Of a DNA stretch of 64,000 bases, positions 9,725-17,982 are shown one piece after another; within the stretch, counting starts at the first letter, position 1; each line of letters starts with the position of its first letter. The notes below the pieces were generated by a model that saw only the letters and a program-made list of their open reading frames with translations, ran no database searches and had not been told where the DNA came from. The DNA is from Aliidiomarina maris (GTDB taxonomy: Bacteria > Pseudomonadota > Gammaproteobacteria > Enterobacterales > Alteromonadaceae). The position numbers and the translations under genes are program-made. The stretch spans positions 124,001 to 188,000 of the forward strand of contig NZ_PIPK01000004.1 of the NCBI RefSeq assembly GCF_003987335.1, given 5' to 3'.

Positions 9725-10252
9725 ATGTTAAACAAACGTACATTAGGTATTTCAAGTATTGCAGCATTAGTCGCAGCTTCAGTGTCTTTCTCAGCATTAG
9801 CACACAACCACGGCGGCGGTTATGATAATGACAAGAAAGACATTGTTAGTTTGGCGAAAGAAGATGATCGTTTTTCTACGTTAGTCACGGCATTGGAAGC
9901 CGCCGGTATGCAGGATGCATTGGACAAAGACGGTGAATATACCGTATTTGCACCTACTAACGATGCGTTTGACGCGTTACCTGAAGGCGCACTCGAAGCG
10001 CTTTTAGATGACACCGATCAGTTGCGTGCAGTGTTAAGCTATCACGTGGTAGGTGACAAAATCATGGCGGAAGACGTACCGTCAGATGAAACCACGATTG
10101 ACACCTTAGGTGGGCCAGTTCGTGTCGTGGCAAGCTACGGTACTGTGATGGTTGATACAGCCACGGTCACGTATGCAGATATCGAAGCGAGCAATGGCGT
10201 GATTCACGCAATCGACACAGTGATTATCCCAACGGATTACTCAGCACGTTAA
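9725..10252 (+). CDS. secreted fasciclin (FAS1) domain protein
   Basis: The product is a 175-residue exported protein. Residues 1-26 are a signal peptide ending in ALA, followed by a His/Gly-rich linker. A single FAS1 domain at about 40-172 has the conserved pieces TVFAPTNDAFDALP and a late YADIEASNGVIHAIDTVI-like block. FAS1 domains serve in adhesion or as small secreted stress-linked proteins; the exact role here is unknown. A GAGAGGG ribosome site lies before the ATG and a strong terminator follows. The group II intron begins immediately after that terminator. Confidence 0.93.
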   Translation: MLNKRTLGISSIAALVAASVSFSALAHNHGGGYDNDKKDIVSLAKEDDRFSTLVTALEAAGMQDALDKDGEYTVFAPTNDAFDALPEGALEALLDDTDQLRAVLSYHVVGDKIMAEDVPSDETTIDTLGGPVRVVASYGTVMVDTATVTYADIEASNGVIHAIDTVIIPTDYSAR

Positions 10253-10281
10253 GCACTTGCTTCATCGCGTAAATTCTAACT

Positions 10282-10306
10282 AAAGCCAGCGCAAGCTGGC
10301 TTTTTA
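10282..10306 (+). terminator. intrinsic terminator of the fasciclin gene; intron landing site
   Basis: A nine-pair stem (AAAGCCAGC / GCTGGCTTT) with a GCAA loop is followed by a T-rich tract, 29 bases after the fasciclin stop codon. The intron 5' end (GTGCGCC) starts at 10310, just past the T tract. Class C group II introns are known to insert after such terminator hairpins. Confidence 0.9.
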
Positions 10307-10622
10307 TTTGTGCGCCAGGCATAAGTGGGAAGGTCACGCGCATTACCCTGGGAGGTCTGTTGCTTTGCTTAAAGCTACTGATGCTGTGAGGTATCAGGAT
10401 GGAGCAGCAGAAGTCAGCCGAGGCCGTAGTAGGCTGGTCACCGCTAGCTGAAGGGCTGAACATAGGTTATGAATCGGAGCCTGTTGATTCGATGATGTTA
10501 CATACCACAGCAAGAGCGATATGCTCACCCGACCCAAACCGCAAGGCCAGAAGCCTGCGCGGGACGGTCAGGTTGTGCAGTGCTTCACGGCATCAACAAG
10601 AGCAACTCCGAGCGGGGCTGAT

Positions 10623-11396
10623 ATGGACGTAATGTCAGCGATAACTGAACGGTCAAATATGCTGCAAGCTTATCAACGAGTGGGCCGGAACAAAGGCGCA
10701 CCGGGGGTAGACGGTGTGACCACAGATGCGTTGAAAGGCTATCTGCAAACCCACTGGCAGCATATCAAACAACAACTGCTGGAGGGCAGCTATCGACCAC
10801 AACCGGTGCGTAAGGTAGAGATACCCAAGCCCGGCGGAGGCATGCGGATGCTGGGCATCCCATGCGTACAGCGCCTGAAGCTTCAGGTCAATCGTGAAAA
10901 GAGTGCGGCCGACAGGCCTTGGAAGCGCAGCTTCCTTGGCTACACGGTGTGTAGTCGGAACTATAACATCCGACTCAAAGTTGCTGATAAGAGCGTGAAA
11001 CGCCTTAAAGGCAACATCAAAGCGCTACTGCGAATGGCTAAAGGCTGGAGCATCCGCAGAACGGTGAACGAACTCGCACCCAAACTGCGTGGCTGGATAA
11101 ACTACTTCCACCACGCAGACGCCAAAGGCATCTTCAATGAACTGGATGGCTGGCTTCGTCGCCATTTAAGGAAGATACTCTGGCGACAATGGAAACGGGG
11201 ATTAACTCGTGCGCGGATGTTGATGCGGCTCGGTATTGCCGAGAAACGTGCAGTCCTGAGTACCACCAATGGGCGCGGCTCATGGTGGAACGCAGGTGCG
11301 TCGCACATGAATCAGGCATTACCGAAGAAGTTGTTTGATAGACTGGGCTTGATATCGCTGATGGACAGCTACCATCAGCTCAAATGTAACCTATGA
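10623..11396 (+). pseudogene. ltrA: group II intron maturase with the reverse transcriptase core deleted
   Basis: This reading frame of 257 residues (ATG at 10623) is an intron-encoded protein missing its middle. The first part has the usual N-terminal blocks (NKGAPGVDGVT, then YRPQPVRKVEIPKPGG and LGIP). At about 10866-10871 it jumps in frame to RLKLQVNREKS, which normally follows the YADD region. All catalytic RT motifs, including YADD and the DLxxFFD block, are absent, roughly 150 residues. The thumb/maturase region (FLGY, LRGWINYF) and the C-terminal DNA-binding/endonuclease-like end (GSWWNAGASHMN) remain. It cannot reverse transcribe; a splicing role is conceivable but unproved. Confidence 0.88.
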
Positions 11397-11415
11397 ACCG
11401 CCGTGGTACGGAACC
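11395..11415 (+). other. left half of intron domain V, cut by the IS
   Basis: GAACCGCCGTGGTACGGAACC begins two bases before the last base of the maturase stop codon, and it forms the 5' strand of a domain V hairpin. Its partner strand (CGTATGCCCGGTGGT) lies 1.4 kb downstream at about 12826-12840. It contains a CGC triplet where class C introns carry their catalytic triad. Confidence 0.7.
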
Positions 11416-11421
11416 AATGGG

Positions 11422-11435
11422 ATGGACTCTTCCTC
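11422..11435 (+). repeat. left subterminal inverted repeat of the IS
   Basis: ATGGACTCTTCCTC is the reverse complement of the right copy at 12808-12821 with one mismatch. It lies about 6 bases inside the inferred left end, as in IS1111-type elements. Confidence 0.85.
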
Positions 11436-11506
11436 ACCTAACCGGCATCGATGTGCCAAAATGGTGAGTAGGTTAAAAACCATCACAACTATGAGGAGAA
11501 GTCCAG

Positions 11507-12538
11507 ATGACCATTATCCGTGTCGGTGTTGATATTGCAAAGTCTGTCTTTCATGTTCATGGCGCAGATCGTCAGGGTAAAACCTGCTGGCAAGGAAAAT
11601 ATTCACGCAGCAAATGGCTGGATGCTATCAGTAATAAAGCACCTGCCGGTGCTGAAATCGGCATGGAGGCCTGTGCCTCTTCTCATCACTGGGCGCGTGA
11701 GTTGCAAAAGCGTGGTTATCGGGTTCGGTTGATTGCCGCTCAATTTGTTAAACCCTATGTCAAAAGTAACAAGAATGACCGTGTTGATGCTGAGGCCATC
11801 TGTGAAGCCATGAGTCGCCCCAACATGCGCTTTGTCACCCCAAAATCGGTTGAGCAGCAGGATATCCAGGCCATGCATCGCATTCGGGAAGAACTGGTTG
11901 CTCAGCGCACGGCCAAGGCTAACCAAATTCGTGGATTGGTCGGTGAATACGGCATTATTGCTCCTATTGGCATTCATCAGCTGAGACTTGCCCTGCCCAA
12001 CTGGTTAGAAGATGCAGAAAATGGTCTCACTTATCCTTTCCGGCAATTGCTGAGCGATCTCGCAGAAGACCTTCGCTATCTTGATGGTCGTGTTCAAAAG
12101 CTGGATGAACAAATCCGTGAGAGCGTTCAATGTGATCCGGTTGCTAAGCGTTTAATGACACTGCGCGGTGTTGGTCCCTTAATTGCCAGCGCCCTTTCAG
12201 GAGCACTTGGCGATGGAAAAGCCTTTAAAAAAGGCCGTGATTTTGCAGCCTCTCTGGGATTGACGCCCAGACAACATAGTACTGGTGGCAGCGATCGACT
12301 ATTGGGCATTAGCAAACGGGGTGACAGCTATTTACGCAAATTACTGGTGCATGGGGCAAGAGCAGTATTGCGACATGCGACCAACAAAGAAGATGGCCTG
12401 AGTCGCTGGTTAAAAGGCCTAGCTTCCAGGAAACACACCAATGTGGCGGTGGTCGCTTTAGCCAACAAAACAGCTCGTATTGCTTGGGCTTTAATTTACA
12501 AGAAAGTTGATTATGACGAAGCTCTGGCAGCGGCTTGA
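11507..12538 (+). CDS. IS1111/IS110-family DEDD transposase (recombinase)
   Basis: This 343-residue transposase looks intact. The N-terminal RuvC-like domain shows the DEDD residues as Asp9 (VGVDIAKS), Glu54 (GMEAC), Asp91 and Asp94 (NDRVDAEAI). A helical middle section follows, then the C-terminal Transposase_20-type domain with GVGPLIASAL, a Ser-rich STGGS block near 258-262 that should hold the nucleophile, and GISKRGDSYLRKLLVHGAR. IS110-type enzymes work with a guide RNA encoded by the element. An AGGAG ribosome site precedes the ATG. No frameshift is present, so the copy may be active. Confidence 0.95.
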   Translation: MTIIRVGVDIAKSVFHVHGADRQGKTCWQGKYSRSKWLDAISNKAPAGAEIGMEACASSHHWARELQKRGYRVRLIAAQFVKPYVKSNKNDRVDAEAICEAMSRPNMRFVTPKSVEQQDIQAMHRIREELVAQRTAKANQIRGLVGEYGIIAPIGIHQLRLALPNWLEDAENGLTYPFRQLLSDLAEDLRYLDGRVQKLDEQIRESVQCDPVAKRLMTLRGVGPLIASALSGALGDGKAFKKGRDFAASLGLTPRQHSTGGSDRLLGISKRGDSYLRKLLVHGARAVLRHATNKEDGLSRWLKGLASRKHTNVAVVALANKTARIAWALIYKKVDYDEALAAA

Positions 12539-12639
12539 GTGTTCGATTGTAGATAGCAACAAAACAAAGCGTTAAACAGGAGTCATAACTCACCACGATT
12601 GCGTGGCACTTTGATTGATGGCGAACAGGTCGAACCGGC

Positions 12640-12800
12640 ACTGGAAAAACCCTTTGCATGCGGAGAGCCTTGAGCTCGTGGAGCCAATTGGGAGCCAGTG
12701 CGCGAATAGCCCATCAGGGTCCGATGCCTTGCAACGGCATCATTAATGAGACCGGATACACGTAGGCAGTCGTACCTTTGCTTCGATCAAACAAAGTGCT
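12640..12800 (+). ncRNA. candidate guide (bridge/seek) RNA in the IS right end
   Basis: The 287-base region after the transposase has no convincing gene. It contains a GATGCC...GGCATC hairpin (12723-12741). Just beyond lies ATACACGTA (12756-12764), identical to the junction of the IS right end with the right target flank (12820-12828). After it comes CGTACC (12771-12776), complementary to GGTACG of the left target flank (11405-11410). One guide identical and one complementary to the two flanks, close together, is the layout expected of an IS110-type target-binding loop. The matches are short and the RNA ends are guesses. Confidence 0.45.
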
Positions 12801-12807
12801 TGCAATA

Positions 12808-12821
12808 GAGGAGGAGTCCAT
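12808..12821 (-). repeat. right subterminal inverted repeat of the IS
   Basis: GAGGAGGAGTCCAT is the inverted partner of 11422-11435 with one mismatch. It ends about 4 bases before intron sequence resumes. Confidence 0.85.
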
Positions 12822-12825
12822 ACAC

Positions 12826-12878
12826 GTATGCCCGGTGGTGTGAGAGGACGGAGGCCGTGAGGCCTCCTCCTACTCGAT
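12826..12878 (+). other. right half of domain V and domain VI of the intron
   Basis: Intron sequence resumes with GTATGCCCGGTGGTGTGAGAGG. A perfect hairpin GGAGGCC-GTGA-GGCCTCC (12850-12867) follows, and the intron ends with CTACTCGAT. This matches the general layout of bacterial group II intron 3' ends. The 107 bases from 12879 to the MaoC gene hold a ribosome site, and I see nothing else in them. Confidence 0.75.
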
Positions 12879-12985
12879 TGTATCCTCAGAGCACATACCA
12901 GTACAAAATAATAAGCTATGCGCTAGCCAATTTGGTAATATAGCGGCGGCGCGAAAAGCAGTCTATATTGAAAGGAGTTCAGTTC

Positions 12986-13864
12986 ATGCAGCATTCCGAG
13001 GACATCATGGTGTCTCAGCCTTCCTTGTTGCCCGCCTTACCTGGTATGTTGGCAAAAGCCGTCCCTACTGTTGCCCGTAACGGCAAAGTGGATGACGCGC
13101 TGGAAAATATTCAAGGTCATTTTGCGGTTGAATCCATCGACGTTGATGTACTTCGCGCTTATAAACAGCAATTTGTAGGTTTAGTTAGCGAATATCCGTT
13201 AACCTTTTTCTACCTGATTGCACAGCGAGCTCATTTGGCCATGATGTTAGACAAACGCTTTCCGTGGCCGATTTTGGGTATGGTGCATGTCGCCAACAAA
13301 ATGCAATGGATCATGCCGTATCAGGCAGAATTGCCGCTAACACTCAAAGTCGACATTCAAATTCCACCTCGTGCTGGTACTCGTAAGCGTGTGCGCTTAT
13401 TGTACGTGGTGGAGTTTTTGCAAAATGACCATAGTATTTTGCGTTGTGAAAGTACCTATCAAGTTGGTAGTGGTGGTAAATCGCCGACTAATCGACGTTT
13501 GGCTCAGGAACAACTTGATTTGTCTGCATGGGAGCAATTGGATATCTGGCATTTAGATGCTGCTAGCGGGCGTCGATATGCGCGTTTATCTGGTGATTAC
13601 AACCCGATTCACTTACATCCGTGGCTATCACGCTGGTTCGGCTTTAGTCAGCCAATTATACATGGCATGTATTCTGTTGCTCGCATCCAAGCCGATATTG
13701 AGCGTCATTATGGCAAACCAGTGCAACAGATGGACGTAATGTTTAAGCGCCCAATGGCTTTGCCAACTGAAGGCGTCAGCCATATTCATCCTGCCACCGC
13801 AAAATTATGCGTCAGCGATGCGCAAGGTGAAAAAAGTTACCTGGACGGTGTATTCCACCTGTAA
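12986..13864 (+). CDS. MaoC-like hotdog dehydratase/hydratase
   Basis: This 292-residue cytosolic protein has a C-terminal MaoC-like hotdog domain. The hydratase signature is clear: SGDYNPIH with Asp204, Asn206 and His209, then GFSQPIIHGMYS. The N-terminal half looks like a second, degenerate hotdog domain. The family includes (R)-specific enoyl-CoA hydratases and the C-terminal domains of multifunctional beta-oxidation enzymes; the substrate is unknown. A TTG 18 bases upstream is in frame, but the ATG at 12986 has AAAGGAG at the right distance. It stands alone downstream of the intron. Confidence 0.85.
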   Translation: MQHSEDIMVSQPSLLPALPGMLAKAVPTVARNGKVDDALENIQGHFAVESIDVDVLRAYKQQFVGLVSEYPLTFFYLIAQRAHLAMMLDKRFPWPILGMVHVANKMQWIMPYQAELPLTLKVDIQIPPRAGTRKRVRLLYVVEFLQNDHSILRCESTYQVGSGGKSPTNRRLAQEQLDLSAWEQLDIWHLDAASGRRYARLSGDYNPIHLHPWLSRWFGFSQPIIHGMYSVARIQADIERHYGKPVQQMDVMFKRPMALPTEGVSHIHPATAKLCVSDAQGEKSYLDGVFHL

Positions 13865-13887
13865 CAGAACCTACTGTATCGCTGGGG

Positions 13888-14886
13888 CTAGTTGGTGGCT
13901 CCGGCGAAGTAGGGCAATACGGTATCCTCTATATAGCGGTGTTGGCGTTGTAAATAACGGCCATTTGACGGTGGGTATGGGCTTGATGTCATCGCTATGC
14001 TCAAATCCAATTGCGGGATAACATAGATCAGCTGTCCACCGTATCCTCTGCCATAAAATGCTTGAATATCGCCAAATTGGTAGGAAAACCAGCCTAAACC
14101 GTACGGATCGTCCGTGTATACTGATTGTGTTCTCGGGCGAAAACTTTCATCTATCCAGCTTTCACTGACCACACGCTGCCCGTTGGCGATACCTTTATCC
14201 AAATACAACTGACCAAACCAAGCTAACGCATGCGTTGACATCATCATGTCATTGCCACCAAAGGTGACACCTTCAGGCGCCTGTTGCCACGGATAAATTC
14301 TGACATTCAGCGGCGTGCCCAACCAATCACGGGTTAACTCAAACAAGTTCTTACCGGTTTGTTCCTGCAATATGGCTGAGAGAATGTGGCTGTTACCCGT
14401 TGAATACAGCATGTCACCACCTGGCTCATCAACCATTGGCCGGGTGAGGGCGTATTCAGTCCAATTTGGGCTATTGACCCAAGTGCCATAATGCTGGCCT
14501 GAAGTACGCTGCAAGCCCGACTGCATCGACAGTAAGTGTTCAATGGTAATTTGGCTTAAATCAGCGGGTGGATTGCCAGGCATGTGCTCGCCGAGCACGT
14601 CACTAATGGGTTGGTCTAAGCCACTTAAATAACCTTTATCAATCGCGATGCCGGTTATGAGTGAAATGACAGATTTAGACACAGACTTAATGTTGGCAGC
14701 TTCCGTAGGCGCAGGCCCGCGATTGTGGTATTCGAAAGCGACGGCACCTTGATGCAGGATCACGATGTTATGCAAGCGTTCAAGGCGGTCGACACCTTGA
14801 GACAACGTATCATCAGACACTTCAGCAATTGCTGATGCGGATAGGCTTGGGCTTATCACAACGACGAGTGTAGTTAGCAGTTTCAA
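13888..14886 (-). CDS. exported serine hydrolase, class C beta-lactamase-like
   Basis: This 332-residue protein belongs to the beta-lactamase/transpeptidase-like serine hydrolases (Beta-lactamase, PF00144 type). A short signal peptide (about 1-21) precedes the SVSK motif at 68-71, with Ser68 as nucleophile and Lys71 as base, followed by a YSTGN element. Family members include esterases, D-aminopeptidases and penicillin-binding-like hydrolases, so resistance should not be assumed. The start is a TTG supported by an AAGGAG site 7 bases upstream. An AT-rich 150-base gap separates it from the MipA gene. Confidence 0.85.
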   Translation of the reverse strand: MKLLTTLVVVISPSLSASAIAEVSDDTLSQGVDRLERLHNIVILHQGAVAFEYHNRGPAPTEAANIKSVSKSVISLITGIAIDKGYLSGLDQPISDVLGEHMPGNPPADLSQITIEHLLSMQSGLQRTSGQHYGTWVNSPNWTEYALTRPMVDEPGGDMLYSTGNSHILSAILQEQTGKNLFELTRDWLGTPLNVRIYPWQQAPEGVTFGGNDMMMSTHALAWFGQLYLDKGIANGQRVVSESWIDESFRPRTQSVYTDDPYGLGWFSYQFGDIQAFYGRGYGGQLIYVIPQLDLSIAMTSSPYPPSNGRYLQRQHRYIEDTVLPYFAGATN

Positions 14887-15038
14887 AAAACAGCTCCTTA
14901 TAATTCTTTAATTATTTAAAGACTACGTCACTTTTCTTGATTGTGATTAAACCTTTACGTAAACCTGAACAAAGGTGCTTAACCAAACATATAACATATT
15001 TAACATAATATGCATTATGCGAAACCGCAGAATGTATA

Positions 15039-15824
15039 TTAGAAGGTGTAAGACACCGCCAATATTACGGAATTTATATAGCGTCCTTCCGCCATTGGGC
15101 TGTTGGCTATCTTGCTGGATAAGCGTGAGCCTGTGAACGCGCCGAACATGCTCCAGGACTCGTTAAATCGATAATAACCGCTAACCCGCGCAAATGGATT
15201 GAACGCATCTTGGCTGCTGTATTCAGGTAAGCCGCTTAGAATTGATTCTTGCGCACTGACACCATAATAATAATCGGTGTAACCGCTGCTAATGTACGTG
15301 ACACCAACAGCTGGGCTTACTTGCCAGCGCCGAAAGTCAGTTGATATCGGGTACGCATAGCTACCCGACAACCTATGGCCGTTGCCGCGAATATCTTGGC
15401 CAGCACGTAAATCAGCCACACCAAATGGCGTTCTGTATTTATAATCGATGGCTAATTCAGCGCTAAAGCTGCGGCTATCCAGCAATTGCATTTGCGCGTC
15501 GTCACTGTCACTAGGTCTGAATCGAAATGGCGCAGCGGTAACCACAATCGCCCATTCATGGGGAGAACGCTGCGCAGGCGGCGTGTTGCGTGGCTGTGGG
15601 TTCAATCGATAGCCCGCTTCGAGGCCACGAAAGTAAACGCGCTCGCCTTCGTAGCCAATTAAGGGGACAGCGAAGGTGTCGCGGTCAATACCGCGGAAAC
15701 TACCGTCGGAACTAATACCTGCAACACCTAAGCTCCATTCAGCATGTGCCGTGGTAGCGAACAATGATAATCCACCGATGCACACCAAACGCTGAGTGAG
15801 TGTTTTAATACCTGAATACGTCAT
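15039..15824 (-). CDS. MipA/OmpV family outer membrane protein
   Basis: This 261-residue beta-barrel protein resembles MipA/OmpV scaffolding or porin-like proteins. It has a signal peptide ending in AHA (about residue 28), repeated amphipathic strands rich in Tyr/Arg and a final ...VSYTF, a typical C-terminal aromatic outer membrane insertion signal. The frame is open 72 bases further upstream, but the ATG at 15824 begins directly at the signal peptide and has AGGGA ahead of it. The function is unknown beyond family membership. Confidence 0.85.
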   Translation of the reverse strand: MTYSGIKTLTQRLVCIGGLSLFATTAHAEWSLGVAGISSDGSFRGIDRDTFAVPLIGYEGERVYFRGLEAGYRLNPQPRNTPPAQRSPHEWAIVVTAAPFRFRPSDSDDAQMQLLDSRSFSAELAIDYKYRTPFGVADLRAGQDIRGNGHRLSGSYAYPISTDFRRWQVSPAVGVTYISSGYTDYYYGVSAQESILSGLPEYSSQDAFNPFARVSGYYRFNESWSMFGAFTGSRLSSKIANSPMAEGRYINSVILAVSYTF

Positions 15825-15989
15825 GTAGCTAAATCCCTGTCTGTTAAGCAAAACCTTACTGCGATGTAACACATAGTAGATACGCAGAAAGACCACAAAT
15901 TGTTTATCGTCATTTTAAGCGCGCAAGGTTTGGAGCTGATTGCGAATTTGCCGTATCATACATTGACTTGATATTGATAAGGATCCGCA

Positions 15990-17972
15990 GTGAGCCAACA
16001 CCCATCTATGCTGAATCACCCTGCCGTTTTGGAAGGCGCCCAACGTCTGTTACCTGAGCAATTAAGCAGCCCTGCTGCAAGCTGGTTAGCACAACGTCAA
16101 CCAAGCAATGTGAGTGACCCTCTCGTCGGTCAACAGCGGGCGTTGGATGCCATAGCACGTGTGCAACATATTGGTGGCCACCATGCCCACGTATTTGCCG
16201 TCACGCCAAGCGGTATGGACGTTGAGCAAGTGTTCAGTGTAATAGCCGAGCGCCAACAATGGCACACCACTGATTTGCATGACTGGGTGTATTTAGTGAA
16301 CCCTGACGATGGTGCTCAGCCCATTTGCATGCACCTTCCAGCGGGCAGCAGTAAAGCCATCATCGAGCGTTTATGGGCCTTACTGGATACCGAACCTGCC
16401 GATCGTGCGCCACTTTTAAACAGTCTACAAGAGCAGTTTAACTGGCCCCCGTTGACACGATACTTAGAGCGCATTCGCGATATTCCATTTGCAGAGCTGC
16501 CTGGTGACGAACTTGCAAACATTGTGGTGACACAATCCCCCGCTGTGGCATGGCGGTACTGCGCACGCGTATCTGAAGTTGATCTATTTGGGCAAATCCG
16601 GGTGCAAACTATTGCCGGTACCGTGAGCAGTGAGCTTCACCTGATTCAACCAGGCGCGTTATTAAAAGCCAATGGCGGCACTTTAGTCATTGATGCTGAA
16701 CAGTTATTGCGTCAAGGTGAATACTGGCAACGACTCAAGCACATTTTAAAACGCGGCGAGTTTGTCTGGTCGGTACCCGAGCAAGCAACGTTCTACCAAC
16801 CGCAACCGGTGCCGATTAAACTCAAAGTTATTTTAGCCGGTAGCCGCGCCCTACTCTCGCAGTTACGCGATTTGGACGCTGACTTTGCTAATTTATTTCC
16901 GTACTTGGCTGATTTCACTGATCACTTCTCCACCAAGCAGCATTCTGTCGCAGCCTATTTCAAATACTTAGCATACTTGCAGCAGCGCGCTGAGCACCGC
17001 CCGTTGAGTGAGCAAGCGTTGCAAGCGTTATTGGCTATTTCGTCAAGCTTCACTGAGCACCAAGATGAGCTAAGTTTAGATACCATTCGTTTACAGCAAC
17101 TGTTGCAAGAAGCCGACTCAATAGCCGCCCAAGCACGCAATCAGCGTATCGAGGTGTCTGATATTGAAAGTGCTATCCAAGCCTACCACCGCCGCGAGCA
17201 TTACCTTGCTGAGCTAAGCCGCCAAGGTATTCTTGAAGAACAGGTTAAAATTGATACCCATGGTGAAGTCGTTGGTCAAATCAATGGTTTAACGGTGGTG
17301 ACTATGGGCGGAAGTGAGTTTGGTGAGCCATCCAGAATAACTGCGACGGTACACTATGGTGACGGCGATATTATCGATATTGAACGCAAATCGGAGCTCA
17401 GCGGCAATATTCACACCAAAGGTGTGATGATCTTAATGGCTTATTTAGCTAACTTGTTTGCGGGTAAAGACCCAATGCCGCTATCGGCGACTTTGGTGTT
17501 TGAGCAATCATATCATGAGGTTGACGGGGATTCTGCGTCAATGGCTGAGCTGTGCTGTTTAGTGTCAGCATTATCGGGTAGCCCTATTAATCAAAGCCTA
17601 GCGGTGACAGGCGCGATTGATCAATTTGGCAATGTGCAAGCCATTGGTGGCGTTAATGAGAAAATCGAGGGTTTTTTCCGGCTGTGTAAACATCGCGGCT
17701 TTCAGCCCGGCCAAGGAGTGATTATCCCCTACTCGAACCAATGTAATTTACACCTTTCCAATGAGTTGATTGAGGCGGTTGCTGCTGGTGTATTTCAAAT
17801 TTATACCGTCAAACACGTGAAAGAGGCCTTTGAGTTACTGATGGATACACCATGTGGCGAAGTCGAAAGCTTTGATAAAAATACGCTGTTTGGGCGTATT
17901 CAACGCCGTATTCGGTTCGCTCAAGACGATGAGGACAGCACACCCTGGTGGCAGTTCTGGCGCAAAAGTTAA
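15990..17972 (+). CDS. lonH: Lon-like protease with degenerate P-loop (LonH/YcbZ type)
   Basis: This 660-residue protein resembles E. coli YcbZ/LonH, which is also directly upstream of fabA. The C-terminal S16 protease domain is complete: Ser515 (EVDGDSASM) and Lys558 (GVNEKIEGF) make the Lon catalytic dyad. The AAA-like N-terminal half keeps a Walker B-like VIDAE but no GKS/T P-loop; the corresponding place reads VTPSGMD. ATP use is therefore doubtful, and E. coli YcbZ shows the same trait. The GTG start at 15990 has AAGGA 6-7 bases ahead. The substrate is unknown. Confidence 0.9.
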   Translation: MSQHPSMLNHPAVLEGAQRLLPEQLSSPAASWLAQRQPSNVSDPLVGQQRALDAIARVQHIGGHHAHVFAVTPSGMDVEQVFSVIAERQQWHTTDLHDWVYLVNPDDGAQPICMHLPAGSSKAIIERLWALLDTEPADRAPLLNSLQEQFNWPPLTRYLERIRDIPFAELPGDELANIVVTQSPAVAWRYCARVSEVDLFGQIRVQTIAGTVSSELHLIQPGALLKANGGTLVIDAEQLLRQGEYWQRLKHILKRGEFVWSVPEQATFYQPQPVPIKLKVILAGSRALLSQLRDLDADFANLFPYLADFTDHFSTKQHSVAAYFKYLAYLQQRAEHRPLSEQALQALLAISSSFTEHQDELSLDTIRLQQLLQEADSIAAQARNQRIEVSDIESAIQAYHRREHYLAELSRQGILEEQVKIDTHGEVVGQINGLTVVTMGGSEFGEPSRITATVHYGDGDIIDIERKSELSGNIHTKGVMILMAYLANLFAGKDPMPLSATLVFEQSYHEVDGDSASMAELCCLVSALSGSPINQSLAVTGAIDQFGNVQAIGGVNEKIEGFFRLCKHRGFQPGQGVIIPYSNQCNLHLSNELIEAVAAGVFQIYTVKHVKEAFELLMDTPCGEVESFDKNTLFGRIQRRIRFAQDDEDSTPWWQFWRKS

Positions 17973-17982
17973 CTGTTCGGAG

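Larger units (their letters stand above)
11416..12825 (+). mobile_element. IS110-family element, IS1111 subgroup, inserted in intron domain V
   Basis: This is an insertion sequence of about 1.41 kb. Near its ends lie subterminal inverted repeats, ATGGACTCTTCCTC at 11422-11435 and GAGGAGGAGTCCAT at 12808-12821, matching at 13 of 14 positions. It has one transposase gene, a short left non-coding end (about 91 bases) and a long right non-coding end (about 287 bases). Subterminal rather than terminal repeats and a long region after the gene are features of the IS1111 subgroup. The exact ends are inferred from where the intron sequence stops and resumes; no obvious target duplication is seen. Confidence 0.85.
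10310..12878 (+). mobile_element. group II intron (probably class C), interrupted by an IS
   Basis: The element starts with GTGCGCC at 10310, a typical group II 5' end, and ends with CTACTCGAT at 12878. Bases 10310-10622 carry no gene and correspond to the structured intron 5' domains. An encoded maturase remnant follows (10623-11396), then the left half of domain V (11395-11415). The IS at about 11416-12825 is inserted there, then come the right half of domain V and a domain VI hairpin (12826-12878). Without the IS the intron is about 1.16 kb, shorter than usual because the reverse transcriptase core is deleted. Placement after a terminator and a CGC-containing domain V point to class C. Boundaries are by eye. 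Confidence 0.85.

Noticed and set aside
10521-11396. The intron protein as a retron or diversity-generating RT
   Set aside because: It has no YADD core, no template/variable repeat pair nearby, and its C-terminal domain is that of group II intron maturases.
12309-12659. A 116-residue minus-strand open frame across the transposase 3' end and the IS right end
   Set aside because: It runs antisense to the intact transposase, is Cys/His/Pro-rich with no recognisable domain, and has no ribosome site.
14905-14922. AT-rich inverted repeat TCTTTAA-TTAT-TTAAAGA before the serine hydrolase gene
   Set aside because: In such AT-rich sequence a 7-base repeat is easily due to chance, and there is no known regulator motif.
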